Position numbers and translations under genes: made by a program. From positions 132,035,138 through 132,099,137 of the forward strand of contig CM035423.1 in NCBI GenBank assembly GCA_020310875.1: a stretch of 64,000 nt of DNA. The letters run 5' to 3'. The notes below the pieces were generated by a model. The model did not search any database and was not told the origin of the DNA. It saw only the letters and a program-made list of their open reading frames with translations. Every line of letters begins with the position of its first letter. The first letter of the stretch is position 1. Below, one piece after another: positions 11,226-22,965 of this stretch. Source of the stretch: Ceratopteris richardii. Taxonomy: Eukaryota > Streptophyta > Polypodiopsida > Polypodiales > Pteridaceae.

Positions 11226-12504
11226 AAACTGGGAAACCGTCTCTGAAGAGTGCTAACCCGCTCCCATGTAGCACTATCTCCTAAACTATCTTTTCACTTT
11301 ACTAGACACTCTTTATGTAGGTGACTTCTCATCCGTTTCTCTCGAGTGTGTAGTATGCTCTCCGGCTCATGTGGAATAGATTGAATAGAAAAAGGCTCTA
11401 CTACCTCACTGTCTAGAATGAGGTTGTCAGATTCACCCAGCCTTGTCTTAAGCCGGCTAACATGAAAAACTGGATGGATTTGACTATTCTCTCGAAGTTG
11501 GAGAAGGTAAGCCATCTTTCCTATTCTCTTAAGTATTTGAAAAGGTCCACAATACCTAGGAGATAGTTTTGGACAAGGTCTTGCTTCATGGTTTCAGATC
11601 TAGAGGGAACTCTAAGATAGACTTGCTCTCCTACCTCAAAGTTGATGTCTCTCCTTTGAGGGTCAACATAGACTCTAGCCCTATCCTGAGCTCTCCTAAT
11701 GCAGTCCTTAGTGAGCCTAAGAATATCGTTCATCTCTTCCAAGAAGTCCTTTGCATCTTGAACTTTCTCATTCTGTAATCCTACTGCATAAGGAGCTCTT
11801 GGCTACACAAGCATAAATGGACTATGCCCAGTGGAAGAGTGCTTGACACTATTATATGCAAACTCTACTATAGGTAAGTACTCTTCCCAATTAGTTTGCC
11901 TTTCATTCACATATGCTCGAAGCATATCCTCTAGGATTTGGTTAACCCTCTCTGTTTTCCCATTCGACTATGGATGCTTGCTCGTACTCATGCTAAGTTT
12001 CGTGTCCAACCTTTTGAAGACCGCTCTCCAAAAGTGGCTAGTAAACTTCCTATCCCAATAAGAAACTATGTCTAAATGAAGACCATATAACCGGTATAGG
12101 TTCTCTACAATTTGCCTAACCAACTCAGGTGGCTTCACTGTCGTACTTGTTTGAATAAACCTAGCCATTTTGGTTAACCTATCCATAATTACCCAGAACG
12201 AGTCATGCCCTCTTTGTGTCTTAGGTAATCCGACTATAAAGTCCATGGAGATACTCTCCCACTTCCTATTAGGAGTATCCAATGGGTGGAGTAGTCCTCC
12301 AATCCTCAACCTCTCAGCTTTATTGACCTGGCATTTGGTGCACTTAAGCACATACTCTAGGACGTCCTTATGAAGTCCAAGCCAGTAAAATTGCCTCTTA
12401 ACAAGATCATAAGTCTTGTTAACTCCTGGGTGTCGCACACTATGTCTGTCATGACACTCATACAAAATATGCCGTCTCATCTCAGAATCTCTAGGGACAC
12501 ACAC
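11226..12504 (-). pseudogene. Integrase and chromodomain of C copy 1
   Basis: Frames at 12504-11968 and 11742-11294 carry the H2C2 zinc domain (CHD, RHPG, KCTKCQVNK), the first catalytic Asp in SMDFIVGLPK and the C-terminal part (FEVGEQVYLRVPSR, IHPVFHVSRLK). The tail is a chromodomain: PESILHTREK, then ECLVK, a stop where Trp is expected, then SATWERVSTLQ. Chromodomains steer such elements to marked heterochromatin. The second catalytic Asp is lost (VSYWDRKF, where element D has VSDRDRKF), and a stop follows SMSTSKHP. It is non-functional by several lesions. Confidence 0.85.
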
Positions 12505-13255
12505 TCTACCTTTATATAATAGATATCCATCATGGACACTGTAATTCTTCCACTTGAATTCTTCTTGAGTGCTCGTCGATACTCCATCCTCACTGGAAAC
12601 CCGTATATCACAATCCCCATTATATATGGCTTCCCAAATCTCGGAATATGCAGGATCAAGCCTACATTTCCCTCTAATGGACTCAAGTAGCTCACTAGTG
12701 ATCTAAGTAAAACTCAGTCCATTTAGCATAGGCATGCAGCTAAGTGAATCAGCCACTACATTAAACTTTTCCTTCCTATACCTAAGCTCATAATCAAACT
12801 CCTAAAGGGTCTCTACCCATCGGGCCTTACGACCTTCAAGATCTGTTTAATTAGAGATCCACTTAATGCTCTATTGATCAAACACTATCATGACTTTGGC
12901 ACCATATAGATTATGACACCACTTCTTCAATGCATGGACAATTGCATACAACTCCTTCTCATAAACTGAGTAATTCTTATCAGTTAGTTCTAGTTTCTTA
13001 CTCTCAAAAGCTACTGGTCGACCATCCTGAACTAAAACCACTCCTATGGCAAAATCACTTGCGTCAGTCTCAACCACAAAGGGTTTGTTGGGATCTACTA
13101 TATGTAAAAGTGGAGTTGTAGCAATTACTCATTTCAACTTCTACAGACTTTGCTTCTATTTGTCTCCCCAATGTAAGGCTTTCCCTTTCCGTTTAAGCTG
13201 CTTCGTCATCATAACAACAATTTTGGTATAATTCTTAATGAATCTTCGATAGAAA
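12505..13255 (-). pseudogene. RNase H and linker of C copy 1
   Basis: 13077-12871 holds VETDASDFAIGVVLVQDGRP and EKELYAIVHALKKWCH: the first Asp and the catalytic Glu of gypsy RNase H are present, and VFDQ then meets a stop. The linker at 12870-12505 aligns with the open reading of element D at 33060-33420. A further frame break separates this part from RT near 13255. RNase H would remove the RNA template during reverse transcription. Confidence 0.8.
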
Positions 13256-13257
13256 CC

Positions 13258-14208
13258 TCATAAACCTAGGAAGATTTGCAACTCTTCTGGGTTCCTGGGA
13301 TGTGGCCATTCCATAATAGCTCTTACATTTTTAGGATTCATCTGGATTCCATTCTGGGAGACTAAATGCCTAAGGTATCTGACCTCTATTTTGAAAAATT
13401 CACACTTTGACTCCTTAGCAAAGAGTGACTTTTTCCTTAGCACTTAAAATACCTTTCTTAAGTGTTCTAAGTGCTGCTCTTCTGATGCATTATAGATCAT
13501 AATATCATCCAGGAAGTCTACTACAAAGTGTCCTAGATAAAGTCGTAATACACTATTCATGAGCTTCATGAAAGTGGCAGGAGCATTGGTGAGACCAAAA
13601 GGCATCACCAAAAACTCATAGTGCACATATCTAGTCCTAAATGCAGTCTTAGGGACATCCTCTGCCCTGATTCTAATATGATGATAGCTTGATCGAAGAT
13701 CAAGCTTGGTAAAATACCTAGCTCGATGTAACTGATCGAATAGGTCTTCCAATCTAGGCATAGGAAACCTATTTTTGATAGTTACCTTATTAAGTGCTCT
13801 ATAGTCTATACATAATCTCATAGAGCTGTCTTTCTTCTTAAGTAGGAGCATTGGTGATGCCCAAGGTGAGTTACTAGGTCTAATGAAGCCCTTATCTAAG
13901 TAATCTTGTAACTGCCTCTTAACCTCCTCATGCTGAGAAATACTAAGCCTATAATGTGGCTTACAAATAGGGTTAGTGTTAGTAACTACCTCAATAGCAT
14001 GCTCAGTGTCCCCTCTCTCAGGTGATAGCCCTCTAGGTAAGTTAGTGGGAAAAATATCTCTAAGCTCAAACATAAGATCTTTAAAACTTTTAACCATACA
14101 CTCTTGCAAGAAAGAATAATAAAAAGTTATATTCATATTTACATTTCTAGCATGAAAATATATATCAGATGAACTGTCTGTACAATGGTCAATGTCCTGA
14201 CTATACAA
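13258..14208 (-). pseudogene. Reverse transcriptase of C copy 1
   Basis: The frame 14208-13444 runs from the protease-RT linker through [48 protein letters not shown] and the catalytic [11 protein letters not shown] (the F-L-D-D form of the YxDD box), so the catalytic residues are intact. A stop then separates the thumb and connection at 13443-13258 ([20 protein letters not shown]). Immediately upstream (14205) the homology to the complete family ends and unrelated AT-rich DNA starts. Protease and gag are absent, at the same breakpoint as in copy 2. Confidence 0.85.
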
Positions 14209-14445
14209 TAATTTCTTGATATCTTCACGTACTATATAATTTCATAAAAGACAATGGAATTTAAATAGAAAGTATTAAGCATACAACATCGTTTTGGAAT
14301 AGTTTTTTTAGTTTTATAGTTTATATCTTAAATGGAGTATCCTTATTATTTGCTTGAAACTGGTATTAAGCTGTCATTTTTATTAAAATAATGCTTGGAA
14401 AATTTATGCAAAATAAAACTTTATGTACAAAAGATTGAGCGAGTT
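14209..14445. other. AT-rich flank joined to truncated C pol, unit 1
   Basis: Non-coding. Bases 14209-14394 match 22797-22975 in unit 2. The last 51 bases (14395-14445) are unique to this side. I see no gene or promoter. The shared breakpoint at 14205 shows that the C copy was already truncated before the segment duplicated. Confidence 0.7.
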
Positions 14446-14642
14446 TAACTCATTCTAATCAATTGTATGAGTCAAGCTCATGCACTCCATTAAATATTGT
14501 TTCTGCTTAAAAACATAATCTAGCTAGTCTTTTATAGCATGTCTTGTGAGCACTTGTCCTAAAACAAATGCAGAGATGAAACCACTGCTGCTTTACATCA
14601 CATGGAGCAACACCGTATTCTCCACTACGTACCAAATAACTG

Positions 14643-15017
14643 CTAGAGCGATCGTAGGTCGAGTAGCATCACTATTTGAATCGAAGATCCGATGGCACAA
14701 AGGAAATCTCTATATCTTCGTGTGCTTGTAATCTTGTTGACGACTACTTTGTTGTCGAAAAGCCAGAAGTCTCAATAGTAGGGGAGAAAGAATGATAGAA
14801 GCAACAACAAGAGCAACACAATTATTCGATCCGTTTAAGAATCCCTAAGAATTCGAAAGACTACTTGATCTGCCTTGTCACCAACCATTCGAGCAGTGCT
14901 CTATGCTCTAGAGTTTCTCTAATTTCAAACCCTTGCAAGAAGACCAACAAGAAGACCAACATGATTGTTTGATCCGTATAAGAATCCCCAAGAATGCAAA
15001 AGTGCACGGATCTTGTT
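14643..15017. other. Unassigned DNA, left part of the unit-2-only segment
   Basis: No gene recognised. There is an internal diverged repeat: GATCCGTTTAAGAATCCC near 14829 recurs as GATCCGTATAAGAATCCC near 14971, and the stretch near 14880-14945 (CTCTATGCTCTAGAGTTTCT) is echoed near 15400-15460. Confidence 0.5.
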
Positions 15018-15345
15018 TTTTTTTAAGAGGAAGTTGGGCCAAAGCCTAATCTCCCTTTTTTTGAATTAACTGAAAGAACAATTGTACAAGTGAATGTCCC
15101 ACAAAGCAAGGGACTCTAGGAAGGATTGATCAAAGGTAATTGGTTTTAATATTATCCGACACAGCAGGGGACACTAGGGAGGATTACCTGAAGGCAACTG
15201 GTTTTAATATTGTCCAAAGAGATTACACTTGTCTTAGGCCCACATATGTCCTACCATAGGGAGGGGTTGAACCCTCGCCCCTGCTTCAAGAGAGGAAAGG
15301 CCCAATCACCCAATCTAACATGCATGGGTCTTCTCGTGCCAGAGA
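15018..15345 (-). repeat. Possible tRNA-derived SINE, minus strand
   Basis: On the minus strand a B-box-like GGTTCAACCCC (near 15267) is preceded by a weak A-box-like region (TTGGGTGATTGG) near 15310, and the far end is an A-rich run (15018-15027 on that strand). Inside, about 60 bases (GGGACTCTAGGAAGGATT near 15110 and GGGACACTAGGGAGGATT near 15168) are tandemly repeated. The A-box is poor and no target duplication was found, so this remains tentative. A 143-codon plus-strand frame (15210-15641) overlaps it and has no recognisable domain. Confidence 0.4.
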
Positions 15346-15959
15346 GGAGCGTTCTATATGTTATCACTGTCACAAATGACTACATGACCCGGCTTCTCAC
15401 CAAGCATCTAATCGTTTCTCTATGCCCTACAGTTTCTGCGATTGCAAACCCCTACAAGAATTCCTTGCTTGTGGAAGACATAGAGGAGGACTCACAAGAG
15501 ACTACAAGAGAGAAGATTTCCACAACTGAAACAAATAACAGAAACAAGAGAAAGTTAATGGCTCGCTTTGCAAAAGGGCACAAAAGGATAGAATGCCTTG
15601 CATATTTTCTCTTGGCAACATGTTTCAACGATACATTGTAGATGTTGTCAAAGATCTGTTGACAGGAATGTTGTCACACTTATTGCTGATGCATGAGGCT
15701 TGATGGAACTTTTGGGTGTTACATGAGATTTTGTAGTGGCCATATTGAATTTAATTTTAACTATTGTACGCACATAGCACTCAGGAAAACTTTCTTTTAG
15801 ACGTAGTTGTCTGGGAAAATATTGGCACATCTCGGATTGAATGTCACACCTCCTCTTCTTTATTTCGACAATACAATAATGGTGCTTGTTTAAATGTCAA
15901 ACCACAAAACCAATTGGACCAATATATTGACACTTTAAATTCACACATTTATCATTGTG

Positions 15960-16130
15960 TCTATATGAATGTATGAATGCATGTATCTCTGTATGTTGTG
16001 TATGTGTGAATGTATGCATGCATGCATGTGCACATGTGTGTGTGTAAATGCATGTATGTTTGTGTATATGTATGTGTTTGTGTGTGCATAGCCATTTGTG
16101 TGCACTTTTGTGTATCTCTATATTGTCAAT
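15960..16130 (+). repeat. TG/CATG-rich microsatellite
   Basis: Degenerate (TGTATG)n and GCATGCATGCATG repeats over about 170 bases, ending in a short CT run. The Cys/Val/Tyr-rich open frame here is a by-product of the repeat. Confidence 0.85.
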
Positions 16131-16250
16131 CTCTCTCTCTATGTATTTATTTGTTATTTTTAGTTTATCTAAATATCAACTTATATTATGTAATAACGTT
16201 TGTTTTATTACTTGATAATCATATTTTCATCAATTAGAGGGTATTCCACC
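16128..16250 (+). repeat. Dispersed repeat, copy 2 (pair at 8938-9050)
   Basis: A diverged copy of the 110-bp sequence that follows element A. Downstream, 16250-16707 is AT-rich and I see nothing in it except the edge of block b at 16708. Confidence 0.7.
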
Positions 16251-17249
16251 AAGATCTACTACCAGTGCAAGGACTATTTATAGTAATTACATTGAATTTT
16301 TTATTTTCATATTTTATAGATACATAGATGCATAATATATTTTTAATTTGTATAGATATTTTTCCAACTTTTATTATGTTCTAAATTTCAATTAATTTTA
16401 TCATAAAAAATTTTGATATGTCTTAGACTACTCCACCACCTCCTATCAAGAGCATATAATATGTTGGTGTACTCTTTGTTACGGCATGTATTGAACATAA
16501 GAATGATTATGGTATCTTTTGAGGGATCACCACCATTTGATATCCATAGAAATGCTTTGGTATGTAATTGATTCCATAAGGTTTTATTAATGTATATCAA
16601 AGTCAAATACAAGTAATAATATTATACTATATGTACAAAAATATTTACTCGATGCTGATAGTTATCCTATTAATAACACCAACATACCTCCTACATGTCA
16701 CAAACAAGCCATTTATCAATTGCAAGTCAAGGACTCTCAAAATCCTCTAGCTCGTAGTTTAGAGACTTAAACCTCTTGATATTATCCATTACCAACACAC
16801 AAATAGTCTCTAGTGCAAACATGTGTTAGAAGATGATATGGAGGATGGCACATAGGAGCACTTCCTTTAGATGTAGAGGTTTTTTATTCTCGGGGTAATT
16901 GTTATATAATTTCTCCATCATCACTGGTGTTGGTCGTATCTCTTTATTTTAGAGGATTTGCATATCCCTCCTAACTATAGAGTCTTTCTTATGCAATTTT
17001 ATGAACATATACATAGATGAAGAGATTACAATCAATTTACATGCTATATTGAAATCATGAGTACTTGCGGATTATGTCTAAATGTAGCCTCTCTACCTAG
17101 CAAAGGGAGTATACATTTAGGAGATCAAAGAGTATGTATTGATTAAAGACCTTACTAATATGTAAACATAGTAAGTTTAAAAAATAATAGTCTAGTATAT
17201 AATAATTCAAGGGCTAATTGCACATTTGAAGATCATGTCACGAACCATA

Positions 17250-17643
17250 ATATATGAGCATAGATATAGCAAGATACATATTTGTCAATGCTACTATTTA
17301 ATTACATGCTAATTATGAATAATTAGTGAAGTATGGATGGTGTGGACCTCCAAGAAAACCTTTGAGATAGTGTCGAAATTGATAGTGTTACGCAACACTA
17401 TTGTAATCGAACATAAGATTTTTAATGTAATTTTATTATCTCTATGTATGCATTTAAATTTGTGTGTAAAATTCAATTTTCATTCACATGCGTAGATTTA
17501 AGATTATGATCTTGAAATACAGCTGGATGTGAACGTAAATGTTGCTATAAAGCTGAGGGAAGAAATTTATTAGAAGAGTTTAATGCTTTCTAATGTAGTT
17601 AGGATTGCGTGGAAGTTTCCATGAGTTCCATGAAATCATTGCA
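17250..17643. other. AT-rich segment present only in unit 2
   Basis: 394 bases absent from unit 1, where block b joins block c directly. No open frame, no terminal repeats and no target duplication were found. It is more likely deleted from unit 1 than inserted here, but the sequence alone does not decide. Confidence 0.5.
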
Positions 17644-17750
17644 AGCTACGGTTTCCAATTTTCCTCCTTCCAAATCCCGTGCTGTTGCCAAACTCACGAT
17701 TAATGTAATAGTCATGAAAATCTGTGACTGTGTGTGGCAATACACTTCTG

Positions 17751-17921
17751 ATTGTCCGAGCCTGCATAGCCTAGTGGCTGATGCCTTGAAGCTATGGGAG
17801 GAAGTCTTGAGTTCAAGTCTTGGCTGGACATGTCCATGAGTCTCTCATGATGGGTGCCTCTACCTTATGAGGTTGGGTGTGTGAAGAGTGTATTTCCAAT
17901 TCATTGTACTCTCCAAGAAAA
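17751..17921 (+). repeat. tRNA-derived SINE-like sequence, unit 2
   Basis: Duplicate of the sequence at 9910-10080. The A-box-like TAGCCTAGTGG is at 17767-17777 and the B-box-like GTTCAAGTC starts at 17811. There are a few substitutions relative to unit 1. Confidence 0.5.
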
Positions 17922-17929
17922 AAACAATC

Positions 17930-18612
17930 CTGATTGCTTTAACTTTTCCAAGGTCTTTGTTTGGGAAACATGTCATCCTAAACTTTCCATATGGCTTCTA
18001 TAATGAGATCCCGCTTTTCTTCTTCGTCTACATAACAAGACAATAATCCAAGTTCATCCGTTTTGTAGATGCATCCAACAACAATTTGTAAATCTTTTTC
18101 ATTCTCTTAATGCTTTCTTCTCGGTAAGGAGATAGTGGTGCAATGAATCATAAGTTGGTACTAAAACATATGGTTCATTCCATTTACATACCACTTCTAC
18201 ATTGAACAAATAAGCATCTTGCAATTCATAAGAATCCCCATTGCGTGGTTTCCAATTTGTTAACCTAAGGCGGTTTGCACACACATGAGTATTAGCTTTT
18301 TTCACTACTACTTCAAAATGGAACTCCATAAGTAGGATACACTATCATACAAGTCTTTCAGTGTTTTGAGTGCTTGTTCACACGGTAGATGAGGTCATGA
18401 TGATCAACATAAATTGGTGATTTATTTTCAAACAAATAATGTCTAATTTTTTTAACAGCATATATCATATCTAATCCCTCCCTTCCAATCATCGTATAAC
18501 TTTTTCTCTACATTATTGAACTATCCACTACTAAAGGGAATGGGACGATTAATCTAACGTTTATCAACAAGCTCCAATAGTATGCAACCTATTGCATAAT
18601 TTGATGTATCAA
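17930..18612 (-). pseudogene. Element G fragment: gypsy RNase H and linker, unit 2
   Basis: Second copy of the G scrap, nearly identical to 10090-10771. It ends in the same ATCAA (18608-18612) beside a C-family 3' LTR. The frame at 18329-18099 is the RNase H-integrase linker. Of the two copies this one is closer to its original partner sequence, because C copies 2 and 3 are contiguous and G resumes at 28166. Confidence 0.75.
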
Positions 18613-18888
18613 TGTTGAAGTCCTCTCGAGGATCCCCTCCATTTTGTAATTGTTTGATACCCTGTGCACGAATTTCAAAGCTGAACACGGAGATTCTCTC
18701 TCTATGCTATCGCCCAGCCACATGATCTAACTACATACTCTCTCTCTCTCTTTAGTTGCCAATAAAGACATTAATCATAGCCTCCCACATGAGTGCCACT
18801 TGGCACTCATGTGAGTATCCTACTCTAAATGTCTTAGAGATGGTTCACACCTCTAGCTCCAAACTTATAAAGGATACTCCACGTTACA
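18613..18888 (-). mobile_element. 3' LTR of chromovirus C, copy 2
   Basis: 276 bp, TGTTGAAG to GTTACA on the plus strand, almost identical to 10772-11045. It is flanked by ATCAA outside and by the TTAAGGGGAAGGAAG polypurine tract (18889-18903) inside. It is the partner of the 5' LTR at 27892-28165. Confidence 0.9.
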
Positions 18889-19069
18889 CTTCCTTCCCCT
18901 TAAGTCCATTTTTGTCCTCAAAAATGGTATTAGAAGGTCTATGAGAAAGAGAGAGAAATATATAGAAGCATCACTCCAACTATATCCTCATGCATAGCAA
19001 TGCATGGTCATATCTCCATGTTGTTTTCCCGTATCCTTCCCCTTAAGAAAACTTTTGGGAAGGTAAACT

Positions 19070-21091
19070 GAAACTGGGAAACCGTCTCTGAAGAGTGCTA
19101 ACCCGCTCCCATGTAGCACTATCTCCTAAACTATCTTTTCACTTTACTAGACACTCTTTATATAGGTGACTTCTCATCCGTTTCTCTCGAGTGTGTAGTA
19201 TGCTCTCCGGCTCATGTGGAATAGATTGAATAGAAAAAGGCTCTACTACCTCACTGTCTAGAATGAGGTTGTCAGATTCACCCAGCCTTGTCTTAAGCCG
19301 GCTAACATGAAAAACTGGATGGATTTGACTATTCTCTCGAAGTTGGAGGTGGTAAGCCATCTTTCCTATTCTCTTAAGTATTTGAAAAGGTCCACAATAC
19401 CTAGGAGATAGTTTTGGACAAGGTCCCGTCTTCATGGTTTCAGATCTAGAGGGAACTCTAAGATAGACCTGCTCTCCTACCTCAAAGTTGATGTCTCTCC
19501 TTTGAGGGTCAACATAGACTCTAGCCCTATCCTGAGCTCTCCTAATGCAGTCCTTAGTGAGCCTAAGAATATCGTTCATCTCTTCCAAGAAGTCCTTTGC
19601 ATCTTGAACTTTCTCATTCTGTAATCCTATTGCATAAGGAGCTCTTGGCTACACAAGCATAAATGGACTATGCCCAGTTGTTGAGAAAAGGGGAACAACA
19701 GACCCTAACCGCCTCACATGGAAGTGAGAGGCTCTTCCAAGAGGAGTTGCAAGAAGTGCAAACAATGCACACACACCCACGTCCATGAACAATGGCACCA
19801 TGGCCAACATCAAAAGGAACAAGGGAGGGCAATGCTCACACACAAGAAAACCTAAAATGCCAAACCCACACACATGGATCAACGCCTAGCACACAAGGAG
19901 AAATGTGGAAGCCAAATGAACCTTCATTCCATTAGCATGGAGGCCAAGGCCATGGCCAATGGACCTCCTTTCTACAAACTGAGCTCCTATTTATATAAGA
20001 GGGGAGGTGGAATCCGTTGAATACAAGTGGCCAAAGGCTTCATTGATTTGAAATATCCTAAAAATAAAAGGTGGGTGGGAAAATCAAGAAGAGAATCTTT
20101 CAAGAGATAGAGAGAGAGAGAGCTCTTCGTGCGTTTACAAAAGGGCTTCCATTTCTAAAATAAGCCAAGAATTCAAAAAGAAGCTTTCTACCAAAAAAGA
20201 ACGGTAAAGTTGTGTTTTTATGGGTTTTCTCAAAAAAGGAACTAAGAGGGAGTTCCTATGAAGAACATGTATACTAAAGGAAAAAATGGGAGATTTGAGA
20301 GACCGCCACACAAGGCTTTGAATCCTCCAAGTATCCTTAGCTTCGAGGGAGTCCTCCAAGTACACCATAGCCTTCATAGCTTCATGGGTCCTTCATAACT
20401 TCAAGGTTCCAACACCAGTGGAAGAGTGCTTGACACTATTATATGCAAACTCTACTATAGGTAAGTACTCTTCCCAATTAGTTTGCCTTTCATTCACATA
20501 TGCTTGAAGCATATCCTCTAGGATTTGGTTAACCCTCCCTGTTTTCCCATTCGACTGTGGATGCTTGCTCGTACTCATGCTAAGTTTCGTGTCCAACCTT
20601 TTGAAGACGGCTCTCCAAAAGTGGCTAGTAAACTTCCTATCCCAATCAAAAACTATGTCTAAACGAAGACCATATAACCGGTATAGGTTCTCTACAATTT
20701 GCCTAGCCAACTCAGGTGCCTTCACTCTAGTACGTGTTTGAATAAACCTAGCCATTTTGGTTAACCTATCCATAATTACCCAGAACGAGTCGTGCCCTCT
20801 TTGTGTCTTAGGTAATCCGACTATAAAGTCCATGGAGATACTCTCCCACTTCCTATTAGGAGTATCCAATGGGTGGAGTAGTCCTCCAATCCTCAACCTC
20901 TCAGCTTTATTGACCTGGCATTCGGTGCACTTAAGCACATACTCTAGGACGTCCTTATGAAGTCCAAGCCAGTAAAATTGCCTCTTAACAAGATCATAAG
21001 TCTTGTTAACTCCTAGGTGTCGCACACTAGGTCTGTCATGACACTCATACAAAATATGCTGTCTCATCTCAGAATCTCTAGGGACACACAC
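19070..21091 (-). pseudogene. Integrase and chromodomain of C copy 2, split by a solo LTR
   Basis: 21091-20415 holds the H2C2 zinc domain, SMDFIVGLPK and VFDWDRKF (second catalytic Asp kept here, unlike copy 1). Glu lies in the region where the expected Q-T-E-R reads KTGRVNQ, so the catalytic Glu is replaced by Gly. The C-terminal part 19588-19139 is open for 149 codons (VYLRVPSRSETMK, HLQLRENSQIHPVFHVSRLK, PESILHTREK). The chromodomain then hits a stop at the same Trp position as copy 1. The gap 19679-20414 is a later LTR insertion into the integrase region. Confidence 0.85.
19679..20414 (+). mobile_element. Solo LTR (736 bp) with perfect target-site duplication
   Basis: The insertion starts TGTTGAG and ends CCAACA (terminal TG...CA, 5-bp inverted TGTTG/CAACA), and is flanked on both sides by CCAGT (19674-19678 and 20415-20419). 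Unit 1 has the uninterrupted empty site, with a single CCAGT. No internal coding region, PBS or polypurine tract is present, so it is a solo LTR. A TATA-like TATTTATATAAG near 19990 suggests plus orientation. It is unrelated to the other LTRs in the window. Because the empty site survives in the neighbouring duplicate, the insertion is younger than the segmental duplication. Confidence 0.9.
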
Positions 21092-22793
21092 TCTACCTTT
21101 ATATAATAGATATCCATCATGGACACTGTAATTCTTCCACTTGAATTCTTCTTGAGTGCTCGTCGATACTCCATCCTCATTGGAAACCCGTATATCACAA
21201 TCCCCATTATATATGGCTTCCCAAATCTCGGAATATGCAGGATCAAGCCTACATTTCCCTCTAATGCACTCAAGTAGCTCACTAGTGATCTAAGTAAAAC
21301 TCAGTCCATTGAGCATAGGCATGCAGCTAAGTGAATCAGCCACTACATTAAACTTTTCCTTCCTATACCTAAGCTCATAATCAAACTCCTAAAGGGTCTC
21401 TACCCATCGGGCCTTAGGACCTTCAAGATCTGTTTAATTAGAGATCCACTTAATGCTCTATTGATCAAACACTATCATGACTTTGGCACCATATAGATTA
21501 TGACACCACTTCTTCAATGCATGGACAATTGCATACAACTCCTTCTCATAAACTGAGTAATTCTTATCAGTTAGTTCTAGTTTCTTACTCTCAAAAGCTA
21601 CTAGTCGACCATCCTGAACTAAAACCACTCCTATGGCAAAATCACTTGCGTCAGTCTCAACCACAAAGGGTTTGTTGGGATCTACTATATGTAAAAGTGG
21701 AGTTGTAGCAATGACTCATTTCAACTTCTCCAGACTTTGCTTCTATTTGTCTCCCCAATGTAAGGCTTTCCCTTTCCCTTTAAGCTGCTTCATCATAACA
21801 ACAATTTTGGTATAATTCTTTTATGAATCTTCGATAGAAACCTCATAAACCTAGGAAGATTTGCAACTCTTCTGGGTTCCTGGGATGTGGCCATTCCATA
21901 ATAGCTCTTACATTTTTAGGATTCATCTGGATTCCATTCTGGGAGACTAAATGCCTAAGGTATCTGACCTCTATTTTGAAGAATTCACACTTTGACTCCT
22001 TAGCAAAGAGTGACTTTTTCCTTAGCACTTAAAATACCTTTCTTAAGTGTTCTAAGTGCTGCTCTTCTGATGCATTATAGATCATAATATCATCCAGGAA
22101 GTCTACTACAAAGTGTCCTAGATAAAGCCGTAATACACTATTCATGAGCTTCATGAAAGTGGAAGGAGCATTGGTGAGACCAAAAGGCATCACCAAAAAC
22201 TCATAGTGCACATATCTAGTCCTAAATGCAGTCTTAGGGACATCCTCTGCCCTGATTCTAATATGATGATAGCTTGATCAAAGATCAAGCTCTGTAAAAT
22301 ACCTAGCTCGATGTAACTGATCGAATAGGTCTTCCAATCTAGGCATAGGAAATCTATTTTTGATAGTTACCTTATTAAGTGCTCTATAGTCTATACATAA
22401 TCTCATAGAGCTGTCTTTCTTCTTAAGTAGGAGCATTGGTGATGCCCAAGGTGAGTTACTAGGTCTAATGAAGCCCTTATCTAAGTAATCTTGTAACTGC
22501 CTCTTAACCTCCTCATGCTGAGAAATACTAAGCCTATAATGTGGCTTACAAATAGGATTAGTGTTAGTAACTACCTCAATAGCATGGTCAGTGTCCCCTC
22601 TCTCAGGTGATAGCCCTCTAGGTAAGTTAGTGGGAAAAGTATCTCTAAACTCAAACATAAGATCTTTAAAACTTTTAACCATACACTCTTGCAAGAAAGA
22701 ATAATAAAAAGTTATATTCATATTTACATTTCTAGCATGAAAATATATATCAGATGAACTGTCTGTACAATGGTCAATGTCCTGACTATACAA
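21092..22793 (-). pseudogene. RNase H and reverse transcriptase of C copy 2
   Basis: Same arrangement as copy 1. RNase H at 21664-21458 keeps VETDASDFAIGVV and EKELYAIVHA. The RT frames 22793-22278 and 22211-22029 keep the FLDD box ([11 protein letters not shown]), but a stop separates TELDL from the catalytic part (about 22275). Homology to the family ends at 22793, the same breakpoint as copy 1 (14205), followed by the same AT-rich flank to 22975. Confidence 0.85.
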
Positions 22794-22965
22794 TAATTTC
22801 TTGATATCTTCACGTACTATATAATTTCATAAAAGACAATGGAATTTAAATAGAAAGTTTTAAGCATACAACATCGTTTTGGAATAGTTTTTTTAGTTTT
22901 ATAGTTTATATCTGAAATGGAGTATCCTTATTATTTGCTTGAATCTGGTATTAAGCTGTCATTTT

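Larger units (their letters stand above)
9058..14445. repeat. Tandem segmental duplication, unit 1
   Basis: Unit 1 ends where unit 2 begins (14446). Block a 9058-9254 equals 14446-14642. Block b 9255-9797 equals 16708-17249. Block c 9801-14394 equals 17644-22975, apart from an insertion in unit 2. Matches are nearly perfect. Unit 1 lacks two segments present in unit 2 (14643-16707 and 17250-17643); its junctions at 9254 and 9797 show only 2-6 bp shared with the flanks, which suggests deletions from unit 1. Blocks a and b (9058-9797) contain no gene that I recognise. Confidence 0.9.
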